Below are positions 17,791-25,355 of a DNA stretch of 64,000 nucleotides, in pieces (position 1 is the stretch's first letter; each line of letters starts with the position of its first letter). Source of the DNA: Caulobacter sp. RHG1 (GTDB taxonomy: Bacteria; Pseudomonadota; Alphaproteobacteria; Caulobacterales; Caulobacteraceae). The position numbers were made by a program, and so were the translations under genes. The stretch spans positions 310,001 to 374,000 of the forward strand of contig NZ_SMZP01000001.1 of assembly GCF_013181195.1 (NCBI RefSeq), given 5' to 3'. The notes beneath the pieces were generated by a model. That model was not told the DNA's origin. It did not search any database and saw only the letters and a program-made list of their open reading frames with translations.

Positions 17791-17803
17791 CATAAGCTTA
17801 TGC
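17791..17803. promoter_or_regulatory. CATAAGC-N2-ATGC motif upstream of the DUF6152 operon
   Basis: CATAAGCTTATGC contains a perfect 12-base palindrome (CATAAGCTTATG). It overlaps the last codons of the LysR gene and lies 73-85 bases upstream of the DUF6152 start. The same CATAAGC...ATGC pattern occurs at 18995-19007 and 23109-23123 (N4 in the last). A LysR binding site is a reasonable guess. Confidence 0.45.
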
Positions 17804-18805
17804 GGCGACCAGACGGCCGGCGGCGCGGGCGGTGCGGTCCTCGACCTGTCGCCGCCATTCGCGCCAGTCGGGCGCATCGGCGGCCGGCGACAGGCCTCCC
17901 GGCTGCAGGCCGCGGGTCAGTTCGCGCCGGGTGACGTGCGGCGCCAGGGCCGCCACGAAGTCGATGACATAGTCGCGCGCCACACGGTCGCGGCGCAGCA
18001 GGGCATAGGCGCTGCATCCCGGCAGCCCGGTCACCGGCCGACGCACGAGGTCGGCGTCGACATCGGCCATCTCGGCCAACAACCCCACCCCTAGCCCAGC
18101 CCGGACATAGGTCTTGATCACCTCGATATCGTGCGCCGCATAGGCGAACTGGGCCGAGGATCCCGCCTTGGCGAAGGCCTCAGCGACCGAGGCGTGCGTA
18201 CCCAACGCCGACTCGTAGCCAATCAACGGATAGGCGGCGAGCTCGGTCAGGGTCAGCGGTCCCTCGGTCCGCGCCAACGGATGGTCGGCCGGGAACAGCG
18301 CGATGCGCCGCCAGTGATAGAGCGGCACCACCAGGTCGGCGGTCTGCGGCCAGTCCATCGAGCTGGCGATCAGCACGTCGGCGTCCTGCTTGGCCGAGAC
18401 CGACCGCTCGGCGTCGCTGAACAGGTTGAGCCGGACGCTGACATCGGGCGACCTGGCCTTCAGCTGCTTCAGCGCCGGCGGCAGCACGAAGCGCGCCTGG
18501 GTCTGGGTGGTGGCGATCACCATCTCGCCGACGGCGTCGCGGCGATGGTTCGCGGCCAGGGTGCGGATGTTGGCGGCCTCGGAGAGGATGACCCGGGCGC
18601 GCTCGATGACCTGGGATCCGGCCGGCGTGACCCGTTCCAGGCTCTTGCCGCGCCGATCGAAGATCTGGAAGCCCAGCTCTTCCTCGAGCAGCTTCAACTG
18701 CTTGGAGATCCCCGGCTGGGTGGCGTGAACACGCTCCGCCGCCAGGGTGATGTTCAGATTGGCGTCGATAATCGCCAGCAGATATCGCAGTTGCGCCAGG
18801 GTCAT
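17798..18805 (-). CDS. LysR-family regulator, CysB-like
   Basis: 335 residues from the ATG at 18805 (MTLAQLRYLLAI). The N-terminal helix-turn-helix (residues 1-60) has LNITLAAERVHATQPGISKQ and FQIFDRRGKSLERVTPAG, which match the CysB/Cbl branch rather than the bulk of LysR proteins. The rest is a two-lobed periplasmic-binding-like sensor. CysB-like proteins usually sense sulfur metabolites, but members of the branch also control unrelated uptake genes. It lies between the leftward DUF6152 operon and a rightward pair of secreted-protein genes and may control both. The C-terminal tail is slightly extended. Confidence 0.88.
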   Translation of the reverse strand: MTLAQLRYLLAIIDANLNITLAAERVHATQPGISKQLKLLEEELGFQIFDRRGKSLERVTPAGSQVIERARVILSEAANIRTLAANHRRDAVGEMVIATTQTQARFVLPPALKQLKARSPDVSVRLNLFSDAERSVSAKQDADVLIASSMDWPQTADLVVPLYHWRRIALFPADHPLARTEGPLTLTELAAYPLIGYESALGTHASVAEAFAKAGSSAQFAYAAHDIEVIKTYVRAGLGVGLLAEMADVDADLVRRPVTGLPGCSAYALLRRDRVARDYVIDFVAALAPHVTRRELTRGLQPGGLSPAADAPDWREWRRQVEDRTARAAGRLVAA

Positions 18806-18979
18806 AGCGTGATCGAGCCCCCTCATGATCGAGCCGGCTCAATTCCTATCTACAAGGTATGCATTTGGTCGATTAAGTTTTTCTCCGCTGCGTATTAGTC
18901 GCCCACGCCGCCTGTCCCGCTGCGGCGGGCGCAGCGGGCTCGAAGTGCGAAGCAAAGACCAACACTCGCCACGGCCAGG

Positions 18980-19007
18980 CTTATGCTCGCAAAGCATAAG
19001 CACATGC
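18980..19007. promoter_or_regulatory. Perfect inverted repeat plus CATAAGC motif in the LysR divergent region
   Basis: CTTATGCT (18980-18987) and AGCATAAG (18993-19000) are perfect inverted arms around CGCAA, a layout expected of a LysR box. The right arm runs into CATAAGC-AC-ATGC (18995-19007). It is 175 bases from the LysR start and 117-144 bases before the downstream start at 19124. The rest of the 318-base gap (18806-19123) shows an AT-rich stretch at about 18840-18895 that may hold the LysR promoter, and no gene that I can support. Confidence 0.55.
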
Positions 19008-19123
19008 CGACAAGCATTGTGCGCCTGGATTTACGACTAGGTCATCGGTCGACATCTTCCGCCGACCGCGACCCGGCCTGTCGGGACCGCCGGCCCGATC
19101 ATGTCTTGTCGAGGATATTTCGC

Positions 19124-20104
19124 TTGATCCGAGGTTCCACCACCGCCGCGCTGGGCGCGGCGATCACGCTCGCCGCCATAAGCGTCGCCGCGCCGGCCAG
19201 CGCCCAAACGCTGACGGGAAAAGCCGCTGAGGCCGCCATCCTTGGCGCTCCCTATCGCGGGGCGGCGGTCGCCACGCCGCGCGGCGCCGACGGCAAGCCC
19301 GTGCTGACCGGCTTCTGGAAGCTGCTGCACGAGACCGGCAAGCCCGACGGCAACATCGGCAAGGACCTGCCCGGCTACGCCCTGCCCTTCACCGCCAAGG
19401 GTAAGGCCGCCTTCGAGGCCAACCAGAAGGTCATCGATCCGGAAGCCCGCTGCCTGATCTCGGGCGTGCCGCGCCTGCTGACCAGCGTCCTGCCGTTCGA
19501 GATCCTGCAGACGCCCAAGCGCCTGGCGACCTTCCATCAGCTGAGCTGGCACCGCTGGGTCTGGCTGGACGGCCGCCAGCCCGACGCCGATCCCGATCCG
19601 CGCTATCTGGGCAACGCTATCGGCCACTGGGAAGGCGATACGCTGGTAATCGAGAGCACCGGCTTCCAGGACAGCGCAGACGGCAAGGTCTGGATCGATG
19701 ACAACGCCAATCCGATCAGCGGCCAGGCCAAGGTCGTCGAGCGCTGGAGCCGCCCCGACTTCCACCACCTGAACCTGGAACTGACGGTCACCGACCCGAC
19801 CTACTACAGCAAGCCGATCACCTATCGCCGCAGCTGGGTCGCGGGCGCAGCGGGGGAGCACCTGAAGGAGTTCTCTTGCGAGTGGAACACCTGGTGGGTG
19901 CTGAACAACCTGGAGCCCGGCCCCGGCGCGATCGGCAAGACCGGCAATCGCGGCTTCGGCCCCGATAACCAGATCGTCCCCGACCTGCCGCTGGGCGCCG
20001 TCGAGGGCAATCGCGGCACGGGCTACTGGCTCTATCGCACCAACAAGAAGAAGCCCTCGGACCTGCCGCCGCCCCCGCCGGGCGCTGTCGCAGCCGCTCG
20101 CTGA
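19124..20104 (+). CDS. Secreted protein of unknown function (HWEGDTLVIE family)
   Basis: 326 residues from a TTG at 19124, preceded by GAGGA and followed directly by a signal peptide (TTAALGAAITLAAISVAAPASAQ). An ATG-initiated frame from 18983 would add 47 residues with no coding character. Conserved-looking blocks are the GNIGKDLPGYALPFT region, GHWEGDTLVIESTGF (about residue 165) and VVERWSRPDF. These blocks recur in the next gene, so the two are paralogues (roughly one third identical by eye). I do not know a function. Such proteins often lie near TonB receptors, suggesting periplasmic handling of an imported compound. It ends in a polyproline tail. Confidence 0.75.
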   Translation: MIRGSTTAALGAAITLAAISVAAPASAQTLTGKAAEAAILGAPYRGAAVATPRGADGKPVLTGFWKLLHETGKPDGNIGKDLPGYALPFTAKGKAAFEANQKVIDPEARCLISGVPRLLTSVLPFEILQTPKRLATFHQLSWHRWVWLDGRQPDADPDPRYLGNAIGHWEGDTLVIESTGFQDSADGKVWIDDNANPISGQAKVVERWSRPDFHHLNLELTVTDPTYYSKPITYRRSWVAGAAGEHLKEFSCEWNTWWVLNNLEPGPGAIGKTGNRGFGPDNQIVPDLPLGAVEGNRGTGYWLYRTNKKKPSDLPPPPPGAVAAAR

Positions 20105-20137
20105 TCTTTCCCCTTCTCCAGATTTCCGAGGCTTTCC

Positions 20138-21031
20138 ATGCGCATACAGCGCGCTCTCAACGTTTCGGCCCTGCTGGCCGCCGTCGCCCTGCCGGCGCTC
20201 GCCTTCGCCCAGACTGTCGATCCCAATCCCGAGACCAGTGTCGCCCAAGCGGTGACGGCCAAGGCCGACGCCGCGACGCCCGTGCCGCGCGGCCTGGACG
20301 GCAAGCCTGACCTGTCGGGCTTCTGGCGGCCGGTCCGCACGCCCGGCAAGCCCGGCGGCAACATGGGCAAGGACGAGCCCAATTTCGACCTGCCCTACAG
20401 CGAGCAAGGCCGTCGCGCCCGGCTCTACTCGCAGAACCATACGGTCGATCCCGAAGCCGTCTGCATCCTGGGCGGCATTCCGCGCCACAACGCCTCTGGC
20501 CTGGCCTTCGAGGTCCTGCACACGCCCCAGCGCCTGGCCACGCTCTACAACTACAACACCCACCGCTGGGTCACGATCGGCGAGAACCAGACCTTCCCCG
20601 CCAAGCTGGAGCCCAGCTATTTCGGCACGGGCCTGGCCCATTGGGAGGGCGAGACCCTGGTGATCGAAACCCGCGGCCTGCGCGACAGCTCCAAGGACAA
20701 GATCTGGCTGGACGAGAACGGCGATCCGACGAGCGACCAGACCACCGTGGTCGAGCGCTGGACTCGCTCGGCCTACAACCAGCTGCGCCTGCAGATGACC
20801 ATCACGGACCTGAAGTACTACACGCGTCCGTTCAAGTTCGACCGCACCTGGCAGTTGGCCGATCCAGGCACGGGCGCCGGCGAATATGCCTGCAACGAGA
20901 ACAATCTCGACGCCGAGCACATCGGCCCTGGCGCCGGCGTCATCGGTCCCGACGGCAACCGGGGCTTCGGCTACGACGCCCCCCTGCCCGCCGAGCCGCC
21001 GGGCCCGGAAGCCTACGACGTCAAGCAGTAG
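20138..21031 (+). CDS. Secreted protein of unknown function, paralogue of the preceding gene
   Basis: 297 residues with a signal peptide (MRIQRALNVSALLAAVALPALAFA). It repeats the architecture of its neighbour: GNMGKDEPNFDLPYS, VDPEAVCILGGIPR, AHWEGETLVIETRGL and TTVVERWTRS. It lies 33 bases downstream of the paralogue and is followed by an intrinsic terminator, so the two make a complete transcription unit. A single Cys in VCILGG matches RCLISG of the neighbour, which may mean a conserved functional residue. No function is known to me. Confidence 0.75.
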   Translation: MRIQRALNVSALLAAVALPALAFAQTVDPNPETSVAQAVTAKADAATPVPRGLDGKPDLSGFWRPVRTPGKPGGNMGKDEPNFDLPYSEQGRRARLYSQNHTVDPEAVCILGGIPRHNASGLAFEVLHTPQRLATLYNYNTHRWVTIGENQTFPAKLEPSYFGTGLAHWEGETLVIETRGLRDSSKDKIWLDENGDPTSDQTTVVERWTRSAYNQLRLQMTITDLKYYTRPFKFDRTWQLADPGTGAGEYACNENNLDAEHIGPGAGVIGPDGNRGFGYDAPLPAEPPGPEAYDVKQ

Positions 21032-21040
21032 TCGCTTCAG

Positions 21041-21067
21041 CCCCGGCCATCTTGGCCGGGGCTTTTT
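21041..21067 (+). terminator. Rho-independent terminator
   Basis: CCCCGGCC (21041-21048), loop ATCTT, GGCCGGGG (21054-21061), then C and five T. A textbook intrinsic terminator ten bases after the stop of the rightward secreted-protein gene. The leftward cytochrome gene ends at 21079, so it separates convergent units. Confidence 0.9.
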
Positions 21068-21078
21068 CTTGGGACGTT

Positions 21079-21627
21079 TCATGGCTTGGCCGGAGCGAAC
21101 CAGAACTGGCCATGGCAGGCGTGGCAGGCCTCGATCAGCTTGCTGCCAGCGATCTCCATCTGCTCGGCGTCGCGCTTGTCGACCGCCGCCAGCACCTCCT
21201 GCGCCGCGCCCTGCAGGCGCCAGGCCCGCTCGTTGAACAGCGGCCGATCCTTGTCGAGCGCAGCCTGGATCTGGGCGCCGTTGGAGACCCAGCCCTCATC
21301 CTCGGCCTCGACCTTGGCGCCAGCCTTCAACAGCGGGCGGCCTTCCATGACCAACAGGTTCGGCGCTTCCAGCAGCGTCACCGCCGCATTGCGCAGCGCC
21401 TTCCAGTCCTCGTCGGTACGGGGCGTATGCGTGACCTCGCCGTTGGCGTCGACGATGGTCGAGGTGGCGTTCCAGATCACGTCCGCGGGGGCGTCGACCT
21501 GCGACTGCATGATCTCCTGGATACTGACCTCGGCGCGGGGCCCGACCGCCTTCGACGCGGGCTGCTGGCAGCTGGCCAGCGCTACGGCGCTGGCGGCCAT
21601 GCCGAGGAACAAGGCGGTGCGTTTCAT
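21079..21627 (-). CDS. c-type cytochrome lipoprotein with a C-terminal haem site (cytochrome c'-like)
   Basis: 182 residues from the ATG at 21627. The N-terminus is a lipoprotein signal (MKRTALFLGMAASAVALASC), so it should be tethered in the periplasm. The single CxxCH motif, CHACH, sits 15 residues from the C-terminus. A mostly helical body with the haem site at the end is the cytochrome c' / cytochrome c-556 layout. Such proteins bind small gases or pass electrons. Its neighbours are proteins of unknown function and it probably has its own promoter. The family call is by architecture only. Confidence 0.75.
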   Translation of the reverse strand: MKRTALFLGMAASAVALASCQQPASKAVGPRAEVSIQEIMQSQVDAPADVIWNATSTIVDANGEVTHTPRTDEDWKALRNAAVTLLEAPNLLVMEGRPLLKAGAKVEAEDEGWVSNGAQIQAALDKDRPLFNERAWRLQGAAQEVLAAVDKRDAEQMEIAGSKLIEACHACHGQFWFAPAKP

Positions 21628-21777
21628 CTCAAACCCTTCTGGTGGAAAGCCCGCGAACCTGGCGGGCTGACCTAGGGTCTCGAGACCACGCGAAGGGGTT
21701 CGGCGGGAAGGTGGAAACTGGTTAGCGCGGCCCCTCACAACGGTTGCCGCGCACGTTGATGAACAGAGCTAAGGCCT

Positions 21778-22995
21778 TCAACCGGCTGGGAAATGCGTCC
21801 CGCGCCCGCCGGTCCCCCAGATCGCGGCCTGGTCGCGCGGCGCGGCGACCAACAAGCGCCCGTCGACGTTCAACTGGTCCAGTCCGTCGATGACGTAGAG
21901 CGCCTCGAACGCCGGCGCGCCCGCCGCCTTGCCGGCTAGCTGGCTGAGCCCCTCGCGGCTGGTCACGGTCTCGGCGACCTGGGACAGCGCCGCGTCGCGG
22001 GTGCCGGCGATGATGACGATGCGACCGCCAGCCGGACCGGCGAAGCTGCCGACATAGCCGTAGTCCTCGTACATGCCCTTGTTCTCGATCGCCTCCATCG
22101 CCTGGCTGGCGTAGCGGTGGCCGGTCTTGCGATCGACCAGCTCGTCATAGGTCTCGCCGACCTCGAAGCGCGAGCCGGAGAACACCGCCTCCTTCAGCGG
22201 ACCCAGGCCGCTGAGGTAGCCGATGTAGATCAGATTGTTCTCCTTGATCATCGCCGGCGTCAGTTCCGACGCCGTCACCGTCCGCGCGTGGGGACCCAGC
22301 AGCGGCGCGACGTGCGCTATGGCCTTGGCCGCCCCGACCGGCACATAGGTCAGCCCAAGGTCGAAATAGCGCTCGCGGCGGTCGGGCTGGCGGGCGGCGG
22401 CGCGGGCCAGATCAGTGGCCGATTCCACGCCATACTCGCGCACCATCCGGTCCTGCTGGCCCTCGCGGTATTCGCCGAAGATGTAGTAGTCGCCGACCAC
22501 GATCAGGGTCGGCCTCTGACTGTCGGCGACACCGCGCCACAGCCCCGTCGCCGCCGGCGCGTTGCTCGACACCAGCCACGTGCCGCTCGCCCAGGCCAGA
22601 GGCGCGCCCAGGGTCAGCAGCGCCAGAGCGGCCAGCGCCGGCGCCAAGCGCTTGCCACGCGGCTTGGCGCGCTCGACCGGCGCGGCCAGGGCCAACCGGT
22701 ACTCGCCGCGCGGGATGGTCAGGGTGAGCGGAGCGCCCTCGAAGGCCGGGGCGGTTTCCAGCCGGCGCCGCAGCTTGTGGACATAGACCCGGGCGACGGC
22801 GTCATGGGCCGGGTCGAAGTCCGGCCGGCGGCCGAACACGGCGACCGCAACCTCGCTTTCCTTGGGCGAGCGTTCGGCGGAGGCATGCTCGGCCAGATAG
22901 TCGAACAACCGCAGGATCAGCACCGAGCGCCCCAGCGCTCCACTGCGCCGCACGCGATCGATCTCGGTGTTAAGGGCCTGCTTGGCGATCGTCAT
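21778..22995 (-). CDS. Membrane-anchored winged-helix regulator (ToxR/CadC-like)
   Basis: 405 residues. Residues 1-105 contain a winged-helix DNA-binding domain of the type seen in adenylate-cyclase-like and CadC-like regulators (SPKESEVAVAVFGRRPDFDP, ARVYVHKLRRRLE, IPRGEYRL). A single membrane segment spans about 117-140. The remaining ~265 residues are periplasmic and include VVGDYYIFGEY, SATDLARAAAR and GRIVIIAGTRD. It should bind DNA in the cytoplasm and sense a signal in the periplasm. It is divergent from the dipeptidase gene (start 23220), the likeliest target. Confidence 0.75.
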   Translation of the reverse strand: MTIAKQALNTEIDRVRRSGALGRSVLILRLFDYLAEHASAERSPKESEVAVAVFGRRPDFDPAHDAVARVYVHKLRRRLETAPAFEGAPLTLTIPRGEYRLALAAPVERAKPRGKRLAPALAALALLTLGAPLAWASGTWLVSSNAPAATGLWRGVADSQRPTLIVVGDYYIFGEYREGQQDRMVREYGVESATDLARAAARQPDRRERYFDLGLTYVPVGAAKAIAHVAPLLGPHARTVTASELTPAMIKENNLIYIGYLSGLGPLKEAVFSGSRFEVGETYDELVDRKTGHRYASQAMEAIENKGMYEDYGYVGSFAGPAGGRIVIIAGTRDAALSQVAETVTSREGLSQLAGKAAGAPAFEALYVIDGLDQLNVDGRLLVAAPRDQAAIWGTGGRGTHFPAG

Positions 22996-23106
22996 GTCAG
23001 CTCCGAACCGGACGAGATCCTGGCGACCTCAACCGGGTTCGGCGCACGCGCGATCTCTCATCTGCGCGTCATGACATGCAGAGAAATCAGCGACTTATTG
23101 CCATAG

Positions 23107-23124
23107 CGCATAAGCATATATGCG
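23107..23124. promoter_or_regulatory. Inverted repeat with CATAAGC motif upstream of the dipeptidase
   Basis: CGCATA-AGCATA-TATGCG has six-base inverted arms; it contains CATAAGC-ATAT-ATGC (23109-23123), the motif seen at 17791 and 18995. It lies 96-113 bases before the dipeptidase start, in the 224-base gap shared with the membrane-bound regulator. Either that regulator or the CysB-like LysR protein could bind it. Confidence 0.4.
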
Positions 23125-23219
23125 GGCGAGCATCGCTATCGGCGCCTCCAGAAAAGCTTCCCTTCAATTCCTACTTGTTGAGTAGATTATCAAGCCATCC
23201 GACACTTGGAGGCCTTGAA

Positions 23220-24335
23220 ATGCAGACGCCTACCCGCCGCGCCACCTTCGCCATTCTCGCCGCAGCCGCCGTGCTGGCCGCGTCCCAAGCTTCCGCGCAG
23301 ACGGCTGTTCCGGCCGCGGCCAAGGCCGTCCACGACCGACTGCTGACGCTGGACAGTCACGTCGACGTGCTGCTGCCCGGAACCAACCCACGCTACTTCG
23401 CCACGGACGGGACGTCGTTCACCAGCTTGGACAAGCTGAAAGCCGGCGGCGTCGACGCCGTGGTCTATGCGGTGGCGGTCTCGACCGGCCCGCGCACCGC
23501 CGCCGGCTATGCCGCCGCCGAGACCGAAGCCAAGGCCAAGCTCGCCTGGATCCAGGCCCTGCCCAAGGACAGCGGCGGCGCCATCCAGCTGGCCCGCACG
23601 CCAGCCGACATCCGCCGCATCGTCGCCAGCGGCAAGATCGCGGTGCTGACCGGCTTCCTCAACGCCTATTCGCTGGGCGAGGACCTCTCCGCCTTCGATC
23701 CCTATTTCGCCGGCGGCGTTCGGGTCGCAGGCCTGACCCACGCCGGCAACAACGCCTTCGCCGATTCCTCGCGCCCCCAGGCCGGGACCGGCGCCGAACA
23801 CGGCGGCCTGTCGCCGCTGGGCAAGGCCGCCATCGCGCGCTTCAACGACCTGGGCGTGTTGGTCGACGTCTCGCAGCTGACGCCGGACGGCCTGCGCCAG
23901 ACCCTGGCCATCACCCGCGCCCCGGTCGTGGCCAGCCACTCCGCCGCGCGGCCCCTGGTCGACGTGACCCGCAACCTCTCCGACGCAGAGCTGGACGCCA
24001 TCAAGGCCAATGGCGGCGTCGTGCAAGTCCCGGCCTTCAACAGCTATCTGGCCGCCAAGGCGGCCGGCCAGGATGAACAGCCGAAGGCGACGCTGAAGGC
24101 CTATGTCGACCACATCGACTACATCGCCAAGCGGATCGGCGTGGATCACGTGGGCGTGGGCACCGACTTCAACCATGGCTCGGGCATCGTCGGTTTCGCC
24201 GACGCCAGCCAGGCTCCGGCGGTGACGGCCGAGTTGCTGGCCCGGGGCTACAGCCAGGCGGACCTGGCCAAGATCTGGGGCGAGAACTTCCTGCGCGTTC
24301 TGGGCGCCGCCCAGGCCGCGGCCAAGGCCAGCTGA
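23220..24335 (+). CDS. Membrane dipeptidase, peptidase family M19, exported
   Basis: 371 residues from the ATG at 23220, nine bases after a strong GGAGG; the longer frame from 23076 is rejected. A signal peptide (RRATFAILAAAAVLAASQASA) is followed by the M19 zinc-site elements: LLTLDSHVDVLL (HxD, about residue 42), GLTHAGNNAF, VVASHSAARPL and VGVGTDFNHG. M19 enzymes cleave dipeptides, including D-amino-acid and beta-lactam-like bonds, using two zinc ions. The gene is followed after two bases by a PhnD-like binding protein. Confidence 0.88.
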   Translation: MQTPTRRATFAILAAAAVLAASQASAQTAVPAAAKAVHDRLLTLDSHVDVLLPGTNPRYFATDGTSFTSLDKLKAGGVDAVVYAVAVSTGPRTAAGYAAAETEAKAKLAWIQALPKDSGGAIQLARTPADIRRIVASGKIAVLTGFLNAYSLGEDLSAFDPYFAGGVRVAGLTHAGNNAFADSSRPQAGTGAEHGGLSPLGKAAIARFNDLGVLVDVSQLTPDGLRQTLAITRAPVVASHSAARPLVDVTRNLSDAELDAIKANGGVVQVPAFNSYLAAKAAGQDEQPKATLKAYVDHIDYIAKRIGVDHVGVGTDFNHGSGIVGFADASQAPAVTAELLARGYSQADLAKIWGENFLRVLGAAQAAAKAS

Positions 24336-24337
24336 CC

Positions 24338-25156
24338 ATGAGCGGCGGAACGGAGCGGGTCGCCGGCCTGCCGATGTACGACCTGCCTGAGCTGCAGGAC
24401 GCCAACGACACGCTCTGGGCGGCGCTGCGTGGACGTCTGTCCGCCGCCGGCGTCGCCACCCCCGAGCGGCTGGATCGCACCCAGCCGCTCGACCGCCTCT
24501 GGACCAGCCCAGGCTTGGTGCTGGCCCAGACCTGCGGCTATCCGCTGGGCAAGACGCTCTACGACAAGGTCCAGCTGATCGGCACGCCGCGCTACCTGGC
24601 CCACGGCTGCGAGGGCCCCTTCCACCGCAGCGTCGTCGTGGTGCGCGCCCGCGATACAGCCGAAAGCCTGTTCGAGCTGCGGGGACGGCGCTGCGCGGTC
24701 AATGCGCTGGACAGCAATACCGGCATGAACCTGCTGCGCGCCGAGATCGCGCCCCTGGCCAAGGGGGCTCCGTTCTTCGGCGCCGTCACCGTGACGGGGG
24801 CCCATGCCGAGAGCGCCCGCACGGTGGTCGAGGACGAGGCCGACGTGGCGTCGATCGACTGCGTGACCTGGGCCCACCTGCGCCGCCACCGACCCAAGCT
24901 GACCGGCGCGCTGCGCATACTGGCCTGGACGCCCCGCACGCCGGGCCTGCCGCTGATCGCTGCGCCCAACCTGTCGCGCGTGGTCTACAACGCGATCCGG
25001 CGGGCGCTGGACGAGGTCATGGCCGATCCGGCCCTGCGCGAGACCCGCCGCTTGCTGCTGCTCGACGGTGTCCACGCCCTGCCCCTGACTCACTATCGCG
25101 CGGCGAACTACCTGGAGGAGCTGGCTGCGCGTCAGGGCTATCCGGCGCTGATCTGA
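24338..25156 (+). CDS. PhnD/SsuA-like substrate-binding-fold protein without a signal peptide
   Basis: 272 residues, two bases downstream of the dipeptidase. The segments TPRYLAHGCEGPFHRSVVVVR, NALDSNTGMNLLRAEI, VTGAHAESARTVVEDEADVASID and RALDEVMADPAL match the two-lobed PhnD-type fold used to bind phosphonate, phosphite or similar oxyanions. The N-terminus (MSGGTERVAGLPMYDLPEL) has no signal peptide and no ABC transporter genes are adjacent. It is therefore probably a cytoplasmic ligand-binding or sensing protein, or an export signal is missing. The ligand is unknown. Confidence 0.7.
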   Translation: MSGGTERVAGLPMYDLPELQDANDTLWAALRGRLSAAGVATPERLDRTQPLDRLWTSPGLVLAQTCGYPLGKTLYDKVQLIGTPRYLAHGCEGPFHRSVVVVRARDTAESLFELRGRRCAVNALDSNTGMNLLRAEIAPLAKGAPFFGAVTVTGAHAESARTVVEDEADVASIDCVTWAHLRRHRPKLTGALRILAWTPRTPGLPLIAAPNLSRVVYNAIRRALDEVMADPALRETRRLLLLDGVHALPLTHYRAANYLEELAARQGYPALI

Positions 25157-25355
25157 ACGATCCTCCTTGGCCTGGCCGCACTCAAGGTCGATCTGGCCTG
25201 CGGCCACGCCCCCGGCGCGGTCACCCGGCCGGTGTCACCGTTACCGCACCGTTCCTCAACCTGAAACGAACCGTAACCGACGCGACGCAGCGCCCGGCCG
25301 TGAGCATAGCGGCCTCTTCCCGCGCCTGGCCGTCAGGCGCTCACGAGAAGATGCG

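Noticed and set aside
24338..25156. Periplasmic component of a phosphonate ABC transporter (phnD)
   Set aside because: There is no signal peptide, no ATPase or permease gene nearby and no copy of the GntR-type operator.
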